From: Sphingobacterium paludis
Lineage (GTDB): Bacteria > Bacteroidota > Bacteroidia > Sphingobacteriales > Sphingobacteriaceae
Length of the DNA: 64,000 nucleotides
Direction: 5' to 3'
Assembly (NCBI RefSeq): GCF_004364125.1
Contig: NZ_SNZV01000006.1
Span: 124,001 to 188,000, forward strand
Each line of letters begins with the position of its first letter. The stretch's first letter is position 1. This document shows, one piece after another, positions 25,514-34,782 of this stretch. The notes under the pieces were generated by a model, which made no database searches, was not told the origin of the DNA, and was given only the letters and a program-made list of their open reading frames with translations. The translations under genes and the position numbers were made by a program.

Positions 25514-27391
25514 TTGCCCTAACGAGACCGTTAATTTACTATTCAGTCGTTCTGCTTGCGCAACTAACTTCCCGTCTACCCACACGCATAGCATGCTTTG
25601 GTCGCCGACTTTTGTTTCGTCCCAATCTTTCTTCCATACGATATCAATATCGTGATCGTGATAGCGCAGACGACCCAGGTAAAAATAATCCCATTCCTCT
25701 TCCGGTAAAAGTGCCTCTATGATAAATTGGTTATCGTGCAGAGCCTTAAAGCCTAAAAGATCTTCGATGATGATGTCCGGATAAGTGGAGTGGAAGTAAT
25801 CCTGCTCGCCCCCAAAAGTTTGACCATCACTTGGTATATACCATTCACCAATATTCGGCTCCGCTGGATTATGCAATTGGGTCAACTTCTCTATCTGGCG
25901 ATACAATAAGGAGCGATCCGCGTCCGTGATTTCCTTTTTGTAGTTGCGCAAGTAATTCGCGTATGCCTTGTAAACTACAGAATTTTGAAAGGGCCATCCT
26001 CTGCCATTCCAAGCGTATGCCTGCTCGTTGTAATAGGGATGTTGCCGCTCGGCGGTAGTCATTCCCTGCTTGTTGTTAAAACCTTTATCGGACGCAAACA
26101 TGCGCCAAGCTTGTTCATAGTGCCTCCCCTTGCCTGCCGGAATCATATTGAAATACCAAGGTGTATAACCTACAGATTCGCGTACACGCGCTTCAAAATC
26201 GCGCACACCATATGCATTGTCACCCGCACTATACGTATTGAAAAATTGGTCGTCACCATTCCAAAGTATATCCATTACCCTCCGTTGCAACGCCATAGCC
26301 CGCCGCGAGTATGCTTCGGATTTCGGAACCGCAAGCGCCGGTGCATATGTTTTTTCGTCCAATGTATAGAGATCGCTCAAAGCCTTGATATTTCCATAAG
26401 CATAACTGTTTACGGAAGGGCGAACAAGATAGAAATCAGGATACCCTTTTCGGTAGGCGCGAGGGTACTTAGCTGCTTGTACAGAGGCAGCGGCTTTAGC
26501 GGTTGTTTCCCAACCTAGATAATACGCTCGCCAGTTATCCGCCGTATACGTTGCGTAGGCGCCATCACTTTCAATGAGCCCCAGCACGGCGGAAAGACTA
26601 AACTCCATGCCATCATACAAGTCTAAAATTTTGTACAGTCCATCTGTCTTCGACCCTTTTTGCTGCACGGTAAATAAACTATCCCATACAGCTTGGTGCT
26701 GCTCCAGATGAGGAAGGATATCATGCAACCAAGCCGCATCGGGATGAACACGTTGAAACGCATCCACGCCATCAATCATCCAGCTGGAAAAATGATGGCT
26801 CTCCGGTCTACTCAAATAAGTTAAAAAATTGCCATTCTCCCTTTGATTTAACCGAGAGGCCGATCCTCGCATAAAATAATCGGCATATGATTTTAGAAAC
26901 TTCGGATCGCGAAGCCAGCGAACATCGTAAAACTGATGCCCTGCCGGGCAGGTTATCGCTCCGCTCAAAGATGCCCAAGGCTTTACGCCAAAAAATTCGG
27001 TCACCACCCAATATTTTTGCTGATCTTCCGGATCGGCGTATTCCTTCAAATGTTTGCTAACCATCCACCAGCGGTAGTTGTAGACTTTGTTTACCGCATC
27101 ATCTGAGCTGATAAATAGCGGGATATTTGCTTGCAAAAAAGCTTTATTGTTCCGCGCGTCAAACGATCCGTCAGATGCCGGACGCCCTGCATAGCTGTTA
27201 AATTCATCCACTTGGGTTGCCAACAGCGTATCGGATAAGGCCTGCAGCCGATCCCGTTCTTTGCTGAAAGCGAGTTCTCTGTTGCTGGAGCATGCTGTCG
27301 TTAGCCAGAGCGCCACGAACAGCATAACAACATAAGGCGTAGATGATGAACGGACGCATGAAGGTAAATACATGGATACGATGATGTTCAT
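25511..27391 (-). CDS. Glycoside hydrolase-like lipoprotein (MGH1-like alpha/alpha barrel)
   Basis: 626 aa; lipobox LTTAC near residue 34 after a long N-terminal signal. The mature part reads as an (alpha/alpha)6-barrel glycosidase of the mannosylglycerate-hydrolase/trehalase-like type (GH63/MGH1 clan): WVVTEFFG and the block YNEQAYAWNGRGWPFQNSVV around residues 470-490, then GEWYIPSDGQTFGGEQDYFHS with a probable catalytic acid. Likely cleaves an oligosaccharide at the cell surface or in the periplasm; substrate unknown. No SusCD pair is adjacent. Confidence 0.8.
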   Translation of the reverse strand: MNIIVSMYLPSCVRSSSTPYVVMLFVALWLTTACSSNRELAFSKERDRLQALSDTLLATQVDEFNSYAGRPASDGSFDARNNKAFLQANIPLFISSDDAVNKVYNYRWWMVSKHLKEYADPEDQQKYWVVTEFFGVKPWASLSGAITCPAGHQFYDVRWLRDPKFLKSYADYFMRGSASRLNQRENGNFLTYLSRPESHHFSSWMIDGVDAFQRVHPDAAWLHDILPHLEQHQAVWDSLFTVQQKGSKTDGLYKILDLYDGMEFSLSAVLGLIESDGAYATYTADNWRAYYLGWETTAKAAASVQAAKYPRAYRKGYPDFYLVRPSVNSYAYGNIKALSDLYTLDEKTYAPALAVPKSEAYSRRAMALQRRVMDILWNGDDQFFNTYSAGDNAYGVRDFEARVRESVGYTPWYFNMIPAGKGRHYEQAWRMFASDKGFNNKQGMTTAERQHPYYNEQAYAWNGRGWPFQNSVVYKAYANYLRNYKKEITDADRSLLYRQIEKLTQLHNPAEPNIGEWYIPSDGQTFGGEQDYFHSTYPDIIIEDLLGFKALHDNQFIIEALLPEEEWDYFYLGRLRYHDHDIDIVWKKDWDETKVGDQSMLCVWVDGKLVAQAERLNSKLTVSLGQ

Positions 27392-27514
27392 ACGTGGTTT
27401 ATAAAATTGTTGATTCTTAAAGATAGTGCATCACACCTAAAGAAGCAACAAATCGGATTAAACAGTTGCTAAAACCATTATCCAGCCCTAGCCAAGCAAC
27501 ACAGCTCCAAAGGC

Positions 27515-28102
27515 TCATTGCTGTCTTCTTCCCAACTTCTCCACCTTCAACAACCAGTCTTTCCGTTGTTTTTCCGTCGAACGCCGAATGATGCCTACAT
27601 AAGAAACTTTTACGGGGCGCACGCCACAAAATTCGAGTGTCGCCTTCTTCAGCTGATTCACGCTAGGCCGACCAAATAAAATGTGATAAATAAAGCTGGG
27701 CTGATCCAACGTCGTGATAATTCGTGCCGTACGCCCTAATAGCAACTTGTCCCAAAAGATGGAGTCTTTCTTGTACACGTAGGCCATTCCCGGTAGGAAC
27801 AATCGATCGATAAATCCTTTTAAAAGTGCAGGGAGTCCGCCCCACCACACGGGGTGTATCCATACGAGATGGTCCGCCCAAAGAATATCCTCCCAAGCTG
27901 ATAATAAATCGGGTTCCAAATGCATTCGTTTGTGGTAACCTTCCGCTAAATTTGGATTGAAATCAAGTTCAGCGACAGTGAGCATACGCACCTGCGCGCC
28001 AGTAGCTATCGCTCCCGCGCGGTAGGCTTCTGCCAGTGCTGTGTTAAACGATCCCCGACGAGGGTGCCCATTAATGATAATAATTTTTTTTGAAGCTTGC
28101 AT
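27515..28102 (-). CDS. NAD(P)H dehydrogenase (quinone), flavodoxin-2 fold
   Basis: 195 aa from ATG 28102 (MQASKKIIIINGHPRRGSFN); the longer frame overlaps the regulator. The GHPRRGSFN loop binds FMN/FAD phosphate, DHLVWIHPVWWGGLPALLKGFIDR is the flavin ring-binding signature, and the C-terminal FCGVRPVK is family-typical (MdaB/KefF-like two-electron quinone reductases). 46 bases behind a Crp/Fnr gene on the same strand and probably in one operon; role in quinone or electrophile detoxification (inference). Confidence 0.9.
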   Translation of the reverse strand: MQASKKIIIINGHPRRGSFNTALAEAYRAGAIATGAQVRMLTVAELDFNPNLAEGYHKRMHLEPDLLSAWEDILWADHLVWIHPVWWGGLPALLKGFIDRLFLPGMAYVYKKDSIFWDKLLLGRTARIITTLDQPSFIYHILFGRPSVNQLKKATLEFCGVRPVKVSYVGIIRRSTEKQRKDWLLKVEKLGRRQQ

Positions 28103-28148
28103 AGCTACAAAGCTATTGCTTTGCAAAGCCTGCAGATCGGACAAATGT

Positions 28149-28721
28149 CTAAAAAACAATTTCTCGCCGAACACGACTAAGATGCCTCGCACTAATGCCT
28201 AGATAAGAGGCGATATATTGCAAGGGAATATGCTGTATGTAATGAGGATGCTTATTAACTAGTTCTTGGTAACGCTCCTTCGCCGAAAGGCGCTGCAAAC
28301 CAAATACCCGATTTTCCAACTCTAAAAACTGCTGCTCGGCTATATACCGAAGAAAACGAGTACCGGCTAAAGTCGTTGCTAACGACTGCGCTATGTCTTG
28401 CTTTTTGATCAGTAATACCTCGGCTGCTGTAATGGCCTGTATGGATTCTATACTGGGACCGCCCGTAATAAACGAGGAGTACGCACCGACAAAGTCTAGT
28501 GGAAAACGAAAACAGTAGGTCATATCGATACCATCTGCATGCGTGTAAAACGATCGGAAAACACCTTTCTCCACAAAAGCGACAGCGGTGCAACGTTGCG
28601 ATTCGCGCACAAGAAATTCACCTTTGTTTACGTGTGTACGTTCGGTAAGCGAGACGATTTCTTCAAGCTGCGGTGTCGTAAAAAAATTAAGACCGCGCAA
28701 ATATGCTAAGAACTGATCCAT
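28149..28721 (-). CDS. Crp/Fnr-family transcriptional regulator
   Basis: 190 aa: beta-roll domain about 15-115 (KGEFLVRESQRCTAVAFVEKGVFRSFY) and C-terminal helix-turn-helix YIASYLGISARHLSRVRREI. No iron-sulfur cysteine cluster. It heads a two-gene unit with the quinone reductase, the third Crp/Fnr-plus-redox-enzyme set in the window. I found no copy of the TTTGyCAwwTGrCAAA operator upstream. Confidence 0.87.
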   Translation of the reverse strand: MDQFLAYLRGLNFFTTPQLEEIVSLTERTHVNKGEFLVRESQRCTAVAFVEKGVFRSFYTHADGIDMTYCFRFPLDFVGAYSSFITGGPSIESIQAITAAEVLLIKKQDIAQSLATTLAGTRFLRYIAEQQFLELENRVFGLQRLSAKERYQELVNKHPHYIQHIPLQYIASYLGISARHLSRVRREIVF

Positions 28722-28749
28722 AATACGCTTCTTTCACTTATCGATTCTT

Positions 28750-28788
28750 AAACAAGAAAAGATAGCGGGATGCTATCTTTTCTTGTTT
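28750..28788. terminator. Long hairpin between fucP and the Crp/Fnr gene
   Basis: 17-bp perfect stem AAACAAGAAAAGATAGC with loop GGGAT. Lies just past the stop of the permease gene; the T run on the minus strand is modest. Confidence 0.65.
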
Positions 28789-28795
28789 ACTTTTT

Positions 28796-30214
28796 TTAAT
28801 GCCCTGCCTTAGCGTTGGCGTCCATTTTTACTTGACTCAGCGTCCGCAGACAGTAGATACCGAATATTAAAATAACGGCATAGCATAGCGCTGGAATGAT
28901 AAACGAATCCTGTACACCGATCTTATCGGCTAAATAACCTTGTACAATAGGAACAATGGCTCCACCTAAAATCGCCATAACGACTAAGGATGAACCTTGG
29001 CTTGTATACTTTCCCAACCCTGCAATAGACAAGGTATATATATTTGAAAACATAATCGAATTAAAAATCCCTATGCCCAGCACGCTATACATCGCCCAAA
29101 TACCCGTATTTAATATGGTAGAGGCCAACAAGAAGACGTTTATCGTGGCAAATACCACCAACGTTCTTGCCGGAGCAGATTTACCGATCAAGAATGCGAT
29201 AAAATTCAGTGCAATAAAACCGAGGAAGAATGAAATTTCGGAGAAACTAAGACTTACTACACCATATATCACCAAGAATACGGCTAACGCGGTCAACAGC
29301 ATATAAATCGTTTTCTTGCTCTCCGCAATTTCTTGACTTAGCGATATGGCGCCAAGGAACCGGCCAATCATCGCGCCGCCCCAATACAAAGCAAGATAGT
29401 TTTTACTCACCGCCTCAGTAAATCCCATCACTTCTGGGAGCTCCAAGAAACTGATAATAAAGCTTCCCACAGCGACCTCGCCGCCCACGTAGCAAAACAT
29501 CGTACCTACGCCGTACATAAGATGTTTAAATTTTAACGCGCCCCAACCCTTCACAGGCTCCGAATCATCCGTTTGGAATGAAGGTAGTTTCACCCGCGAG
29601 ATCATTAAGGCTACAAGCAGTAAGATACCACCGAAGATGAGATAGGGTAAACGTGTTGCCACGGCGCTGAAACTGCCATCAGGCGAAGAAAATAGTTCGA
29701 AGATTAAATGTCCGCCCAAGACGGGCGCTATCGTTGTTCCGAAAGCATTGAATGCTTGCGTCATGTTTAAACGGCTAGACGCAGACTCTTCCGGTCCTAA
29801 AAGCGATACATAAGCGTTTGCCGTAATCTGCAGCACCGTAAAACCTAAGCCTAAAACGAAAAGTGCGCCTAAAAATAGTGGATACGATGAAAGACTGGCT
29901 GCTGGATAGAATAGCACACAGCCCGCCGCAGCGAGAAATATACCAAATAAAATTCCTTTTTTATAGCCTACTTTATTGATCGGGTCTTCTACCAACGTTG
30001 AATAGAAAAAATAGATTAGGGATCCAATAAAGTAAGCTCCGAAGAAGCAAAACTGCACCAACATGGACTCAAAGAACGTTAACGAAAAAAGCTGTTTGAG
30101 ATAAGGTATTAAAATATCGTTCATGCAGGTAATAAAGCCCCACATAAAAAATAATGCTGTGATGGTAATTAAAGGAACGAGGTAGTTCTGTTTAGTCGTT
30201 GTTGTCGTTTGCAT
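28796..30214 (-). CDS. fucP: FucP-family sugar:H+ symporter (MFS)
   Basis: 472 aa counted from MQTTTTTKQNY at 30214. Twelve transmembrane segments are evident. ITALFFMWGFITCMNDILIPYLK in helix 1 is the FucP signature, with the substrate-binding Asn-Asp pair; the LGFTVLQITANAYV-SLLG region in helix 4 and SRLNMTQAFNAFGT also match. FucP imports L-fucose, but close relatives in Bacteroidota carry glucose, galactose or mannose, so specificity is open. A lactonase gene follows upstream on the same strand, separated by a 380-base regulatory gap. Confidence 0.9.
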   Translation of the reverse strand: MQTTTTTKQNYLVPLITITALFFMWGFITCMNDILIPYLKQLFSLTFFESMLVQFCFFGAYFIGSLIYFFYSTLVEDPINKVGYKKGILFGIFLAAAGCVLFYPAASLSSYPLFLGALFVLGLGFTVLQITANAYVSLLGPEESASSRLNMTQAFNAFGTTIAPVLGGHLIFELFSSPDGSFSAVATRLPYLIFGGILLLVALMISRVKLPSFQTDDSEPVKGWGALKFKHLMYGVGTMFCYVGGEVAVGSFIISFLELPEVMGFTEAVSKNYLALYWGGAMIGRFLGAISLSQEIAESKKTIYMLLTALAVFLVIYGVVSLSFSEISFFLGFIALNFIAFLIGKSAPARTLVVFATINVFLLASTILNTGIWAMYSVLGIGIFNSIMFSNIYTLSIAGLGKYTSQGSSLVVMAILGGAIVPIVQGYLADKIGVQDSFIIPALCYAVILIFGIYCLRTLSQVKMDANAKAGH

Positions 30215-30598
30215 CTTTATTATATCAATTGTCAAAGGTTTTCAACAGCGTCCCGGCCCCTATTAAACAGTGTTTTGCGACACCAAATACCGTTTCCCTG
30301 CAAAAAACACACTGTTGTTTAGCAAAAGAATAGATCAATTGAAAGAAATCCATGGAAAACGTGCTCGCCCAATAAACATTTGCCCTATGCCTTTGCGCTA
30401 GCCTAAATTTAATTTGCAAAAAATTTCCCTCAATCGACACCTCTCTTGCGTCTTAAATGCGCTAAAACCATTTAATAACTCTAAAAGAGGCGATGCAATT
30501 GTACACTGAATTCGGCGAAATTCCAAATGCATAGCAAAAAACTTGTGATAAAAAGTAAGTGCCCACTTTCGAACCTAGAGAAAATGACAAGCCTCGGC
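30215..30598. other. Promoter region of fucP with an inverted repeat
   Basis: AACAGTGT (30266-30273) and ACACTGTT (30309-30316) form a perfect 8-bp inverted repeat 35 bases apart, a candidate operator or leader hairpin. No gene is seen in this 384-base gap. Confidence 0.35.
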
Positions 30599-31447
30599 CT
30601 ACCAATCTGGGTAAATTTTGAAAATCTTCTCGGACGCTGTAATGAACAGGTAAGCATGTTGCTTTCCGCCAAAACAGACATTTGCAGTCCACTCGGCCGG
30701 TACGTCGATGTGATGGATTTGCTGGCCATCTTTGTTGTAAATGAAAACTCCCTTTCCGGTAAGGTAAACATTTCCTCGATCATCGACAGTCATGCCGTCT
30801 GAGCCCTTTTCACAGAAAAGCCGTTTGTTGCTGAGCGTTCCGTCGCCGTTCACATCATACACGAAAGTCTTATCTGCGCCTATATCTGCAACGAACAAGT
30901 GTTTGCCATCGGGCGAACCGATGATCCCGTTAGGTTTATCGAGTGCAGCATCGATTTGAATTAATTTTCCCTGCTGCAGCATATACAAGGCCTGCGGAAG
31001 CTCGCTACTGTCACGCTGCCAATAGTCACGGTCGTAAAATGGGTCGGTAAAATACATAGTACCGCGATCAGACACCCATACGTCATTTGGTCCATTTAGC
31101 AGCTTATTTTGGTAGCCGGTGACGAGCACATCGACAGCTTTCGATACCGGGTCTATTCGCCAAAGTTCATTTTTTTCATCAGCACAGGAAACGATAAAAC
31201 CTTCCTTGTCCATAAACATTCCATTGGACCGTCCAGCTGGCTGCATAAACAAGGAAAGTAAACCATTGGTATCATATTTCCAGATGCTGTTATTCGGCTG
31301 GTCGGTAAAGTAAATATTGCCTTGCTCATCTGCTGTGGGGCCTTCTGTGAATGAAAACTGTGCGGAGATCTCAATTAGTTTACCTTTAAGCTGCGCCTTG
31401 CTATAAAGCGTGGTTAGTATCATTATCATAAAAAATACAGTTTTCAT
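30599..31447 (-). CDS. Secreted SMP-30/gluconolactonase-family protein
   Basis: 282 aa, signal peptide (MKTVFFMIMILTTLYSKAQ) then a six-bladed beta-propeller. FTEGPTADEQGNIYFTDQP carries the metal-binding Glu of the family, LLNGPNDVWVSDRGTMYFTDP the conserved Asn-Asp metal site, and KPNGIIGSPDGKHLFVAD the third block. Such enzymes open sugar lactones. The signal peptide places it in the periplasm. Located between fucP and a SusCD pair, and near an exported aldo/keto reductase. Confidence 0.88.
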   Translation of the reverse strand: MKTVFFMIMILTTLYSKAQLKGKLIEISAQFSFTEGPTADEQGNIYFTDQPNNSIWKYDTNGLLSLFMQPAGRSNGMFMDKEGFIVSCADEKNELWRIDPVSKAVDVLVTGYQNKLLNGPNDVWVSDRGTMYFTDPFYDRDYWQRDSSELPQALYMLQQGKLIQIDAALDKPNGIIGSPDGKHLFVADIGADKTFVYDVNGDGTLSNKRLFCEKGSDGMTVDDRGNVYLTGKGVFIYNKDGQQIHHIDVPAEWTANVCFGGKQHAYLFITASEKIFKIYPDW

Positions 31448-31563
31448 ATCCTGCTATTAACATATGATAAACGGGATCGTTCTGAAAAAAAATAAAATGT
31501 TACAAAACAAAAATGCCAGATATGAAGTTTACGAGTTGACAATTTCCTAAGCAACTAAAAAAT

Positions 31564-31587
31564 AACATGTTGTAACAACAACGTGTT
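31564..31587. promoter_or_regulatory. Inverted repeat upstream of susC
   Basis: AACATGTTGT / ACAACGTGTT (9 of 10 paired) around AACA, about 135 bases before the receptor gene. Candidate operator; no matching copy was seen near fucP. Confidence 0.3.
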
Positions 31588-31722
31588 TTGAAGTTGACTT
31601 TTAACATTTTTTTTTCAAATCATGTTAATAAATTGCGTGCCGTATCAAATCGTAAGAGTAGCGAACAAAATAACTTACATACACTTTAAATCAACACGTT
31701 AAGCATTGCTTATTCAATCTTT

Positions 31723-34700
31723 ATGAGACAAAAATCACTAGCACGATGTGCACGACTGTTCGGAACAGTTGTTGTGCTCACCACTATGCTCTTTGGCCAC
31801 GCTTTCGCTCAGCAGCGTACCCTTAGAGGTGTCGTCAAAGACGGCAGCACACTGGCCCCCATCGCCGGCGCCAGCGTTAGCGGTGCCGACCGCTCCAATA
31901 GTACCTTAACGGACGAACAAGGAGCATTTACCCTAGGTGTAGACGCATCGACGGCAAGCCTGCAGGTTACCTTTGTAGGTTATGAAGCCCAACAGGTGCC
32001 CGTTGCCGATCGCGATACCCTATCGATCTTTTTAGTCGCTGTAGACACCAAGCTGGAAGAGGTGGTCGTTACCGCGCTGGGGATCAGCCGCGAGCAAAAA
32101 TCGCTTACCTACTCCACACAGCAACTGAAGGGCGAGGAGCTGACGCGGGCAAAAGGCACAAACATGATTAATAACATCAATGGTAAAGTCGCGGGTGTTA
32201 ATATATCCTCTTCGTCGTCCGGTATTGGCGGCTCCGCGAAGGTTGTCCTGCGAGGAAATAAATCGGCTTCCGGAAGTAACCAAGTATTATATGTTATCGA
32301 CGGTGTGCCAATCAACAACAGCTCTTCGGGGGTACAGCCTGGCAATATCTTTGGTGGCGAGCGCGACCCGGGTGATCCTATCGCCCTGATCAATCCGGAT
32401 GATGTGGAAAGCATGTCGGTTTTGAAAGGTGCATCAGCGGCGGCGTTATATGGTAGCCAAGCGGCAAATGGCGTTATTTTGATCACGACAAAATCCGGAA
32501 AAAACGGGCGTACGACGATTGATTTCTCGAGTAGCGCACAAATTGAAACACCAGCCGTTTTGCCGAAGTTTCAAAACAATTACGCACGTGGTACTGATGG
32601 CGAAAACACCAATTCCCTAACCAGCTGGGGCGCAAACACTGCGGGCGGCGGTGGTGATCAAGTCGGGTCGTTTTTCCAAACCGGAACTAACTTTACGAAC
32701 TCTATCGGCCTTTCTCGCGGAAATGAGCATATGCAAACCTATATCTCCTACGCCAACACATCGGCCAAAGGGCTACTCCCCGAAAATAAACTGAATAGAC
32801 ATAACATTAACCTCAAGCAAACAGCCAACTTTTTTGATGACCGTTTGACCTTGCAAGGTGGTGCCAATTATATCCAACAAGATTTGCAAAACTCCCCGCT
32901 GACCGGGTTTTATTTCAATCCTATCGTGGGATTGTATCTCTTTCCAAGAAGTTTAAACCTGAACGACTACAAAACGTTCGAAACTTTCGATCCCGCGACT
33001 AATCAATATGTGCAAAACTGGCATTCCCTGGGTGATAGTGAGACTACGCAACAAAACCCGTGGTGGATTCAAAACCGAAACACGTCCACTTCAGACAAAT
33101 CACGGCTTATCCTAAACGGTAGCGCGAAATTTAATGTCAACAATTGGTTGAGTTTGCAAGCACGCGGTAGTATGGATCAAACGACAGATGTTTACGACAG
33201 GAAATTGTTCGCCGGTACACAGTCGATCATCGCGCAGCGCAACGGTGCCTACAACTACTCTAAAATTACCATTACGCAGAAATATGCGGACTTTATTGCC
33301 AACTTCAATGGCAATATCACAGACAAGCTAAAATTCAACGGGCTTGTTGGTACCAGCATTACCGATTGGAATACTGAAGGCATGTCCTTTAACACCGGAG
33401 CGACCGGTTTGCGCATAGCAAACGTATTCGCCATGCAGAATACGACAACGCCTATCACACTGACCGAACCCACTAATCGCAGACAATTGCAATCGGTATT
33501 TGCCAGCGCAAACTTCGATTATGATGGCTGGATGTTTTTAGATCTTTCCGCGAGAAACGACTGGTCGAGCACCTTAGCCTTCACGGATACACCTTCGTTT
33601 TTCTATCCTTCGGTAGGACTTAGCGCAAACATCCACGAAAAATTAGGTCTTCCAGATTTTATCAATTTTATGAAAATTAGGGGATCTTGGGCTGAGGTCG
33701 GAAATGATTTGCCGCCATACAAAACGAGACTTTTGAATACGTTAGGTAATTTTGGAAATATTAACATCAATACGGTCACGTCATTAGCAAAATTAAAACC
33801 CGAAATCACCCGCTCTATCGAGGCCGGTACGGAGTTAAAGATGTTCAATAACCGGTTAGGTATCGACTTTACGTATTATAAAACGAACACGAGAAACCAA
33901 TATTTTGAGATCGCCGCTAGCGAAGCCAGCTTGTTTGGTACCTATGCGATCAATGCAGGTAATATCCAAAATGAAGGTGTCGAGTTATTGGTAAATTACG
34001 ATGCTATACGTGGTGAAGATTTTAATTGGTCTACTGCGGTAAATTTCTCAACCAATAAAAACACCATCATCGCGCTAGACGACGCTATCCAGCAGTTTTC
34101 GATCACAGGCGAAAACCGCAGCAATTACGCGTCTCGGTTTGAGGTTGGCGGATCCTTCGGTGATATCTATGGTATTGACTTCGCGCGCGATGAGCAAGGC
34201 CGTATCCGTTTTAGTGAAGACGGCGTACCGTTAAAAGGCTCAGACTATGTTAAATTGGGCAATTCGAACCCACGTTGGCAAATGGGATGGAGCAATACCA
34301 TCAACTATAAAAACTTAGGTCTTTACTTCTTGATCGATGGCAAGTTTGATTATGACGTGCTTTCGATTACCGAGTCCGTCATGGATGGTTATGGTGTCTC
34401 TGCACGTACCGGTGCCGCACGTGATGCTGGTGGCGTTTCCGTAAACGGTGTATTACCATCTGGTGAGGCGGTAACGTCCGTGGCACCACAGACCTGGTAT
34501 ACTACGGTTGGCGGTATAGGTCCGGTTACAAGCAATTATATGTACAACGGATCAGCTATCCGCATGCGTGAAATAGCCCTGTCTTACAACTTTAAGATAG
34601 ATAGTAAATTTGTAAAAGGACTTCGTGTTGCCGCTACTGGGCGGAATCTGTTTTTCTTGTATAAAGATGCGCCTTTCGATCCAGAAACTTCGATGTCTAC

Positions 34701-34782
34701 CGGAAATGGCTTAAGCGGTATCGACATTTTTATGATGCCTTCGAGCCGCAGCTACGGACTATCTTTAAACGTTAACTTTTAA
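31723..34782 (+). CDS. SusC/RagA-family TonB-dependent outer membrane receptor
   Basis: 1019 aa. Signal peptide ends in FGHAFAQ (residue about 29). Carboxypeptidase-regulatory domain (about 33-110, GVVKDGSTLAPIAGASVSG), then the SusC motif LEEVVVTALGISREQKSL, then the plug with NNINGKVAGVNI, VLRGNKSASGSNQVLYVIDG and the ALYGSQAANGVILITTKSG block, and a C-terminal barrel ending in Phe (NVNF). It imports nutrients, powered by TonB, with the SusD protein encoded next; the stop codon overlaps the next start (TAATG). The substrate is probably a sugar, judging by neighbours. Confidence 0.95.
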   Translation: MRQKSLARCARLFGTVVVLTTMLFGHAFAQQRTLRGVVKDGSTLAPIAGASVSGADRSNSTLTDEQGAFTLGVDASTASLQVTFVGYEAQQVPVADRDTLSIFLVAVDTKLEEVVVTALGISREQKSLTYSTQQLKGEELTRAKGTNMINNINGKVAGVNISSSSSGIGGSAKVVLRGNKSASGSNQVLYVIDGVPINNSSSGVQPGNIFGGERDPGDPIALINPDDVESMSVLKGASAAALYGSQAANGVILITTKSGKNGRTTIDFSSSAQIETPAVLPKFQNNYARGTDGENTNSLTSWGANTAGGGGDQVGSFFQTGTNFTNSIGLSRGNEHMQTYISYANTSAKGLLPENKLNRHNINLKQTANFFDDRLTLQGGANYIQQDLQNSPLTGFYFNPIVGLYLFPRSLNLNDYKTFETFDPATNQYVQNWHSLGDSETTQQNPWWIQNRNTSTSDKSRLILNGSAKFNVNNWLSLQARGSMDQTTDVYDRKLFAGTQSIIAQRNGAYNYSKITITQKYADFIANFNGNITDKLKFNGLVGTSITDWNTEGMSFNTGATGLRIANVFAMQNTTTPITLTEPTNRRQLQSVFASANFDYDGWMFLDLSARNDWSSTLAFTDTPSFFYPSVGLSANIHEKLGLPDFINFMKIRGSWAEVGNDLPPYKTRLLNTLGNFGNININTVTSLAKLKPEITRSIEAGTELKMFNNRLGIDFTYYKTNTRNQYFEIAASEASLFGTYAINAGNIQNEGVELLVNYDAIRGEDFNWSTAVNFSTNKNTIIALDDAIQQFSITGENRSNYASRFEVGGSFGDIYGIDFARDEQGRIRFSEDGVPLKGSDYVKLGNSNPRWQMGWSNTINYKNLGLYFLIDGKFDYDVLSITESVMDGYGVSARTGAARDAGGVSVNGVLPSGEAVTSVAPQTWYTTVGGIGPVTSNYMYNGSAIRMREIALSYNFKIDSKFVKGLRVAATGRNLFFLYKDAPFDPETSMSTGNGLSGIDIFMMPSSRSYGLSLNVNF

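Noticed and set aside
30225-30440. 71-aa minus-strand frame upstream of fucP
   Set aside because: Overlaps the promoter region and the fucP start in another phase, with no sequence resemblance to a family.
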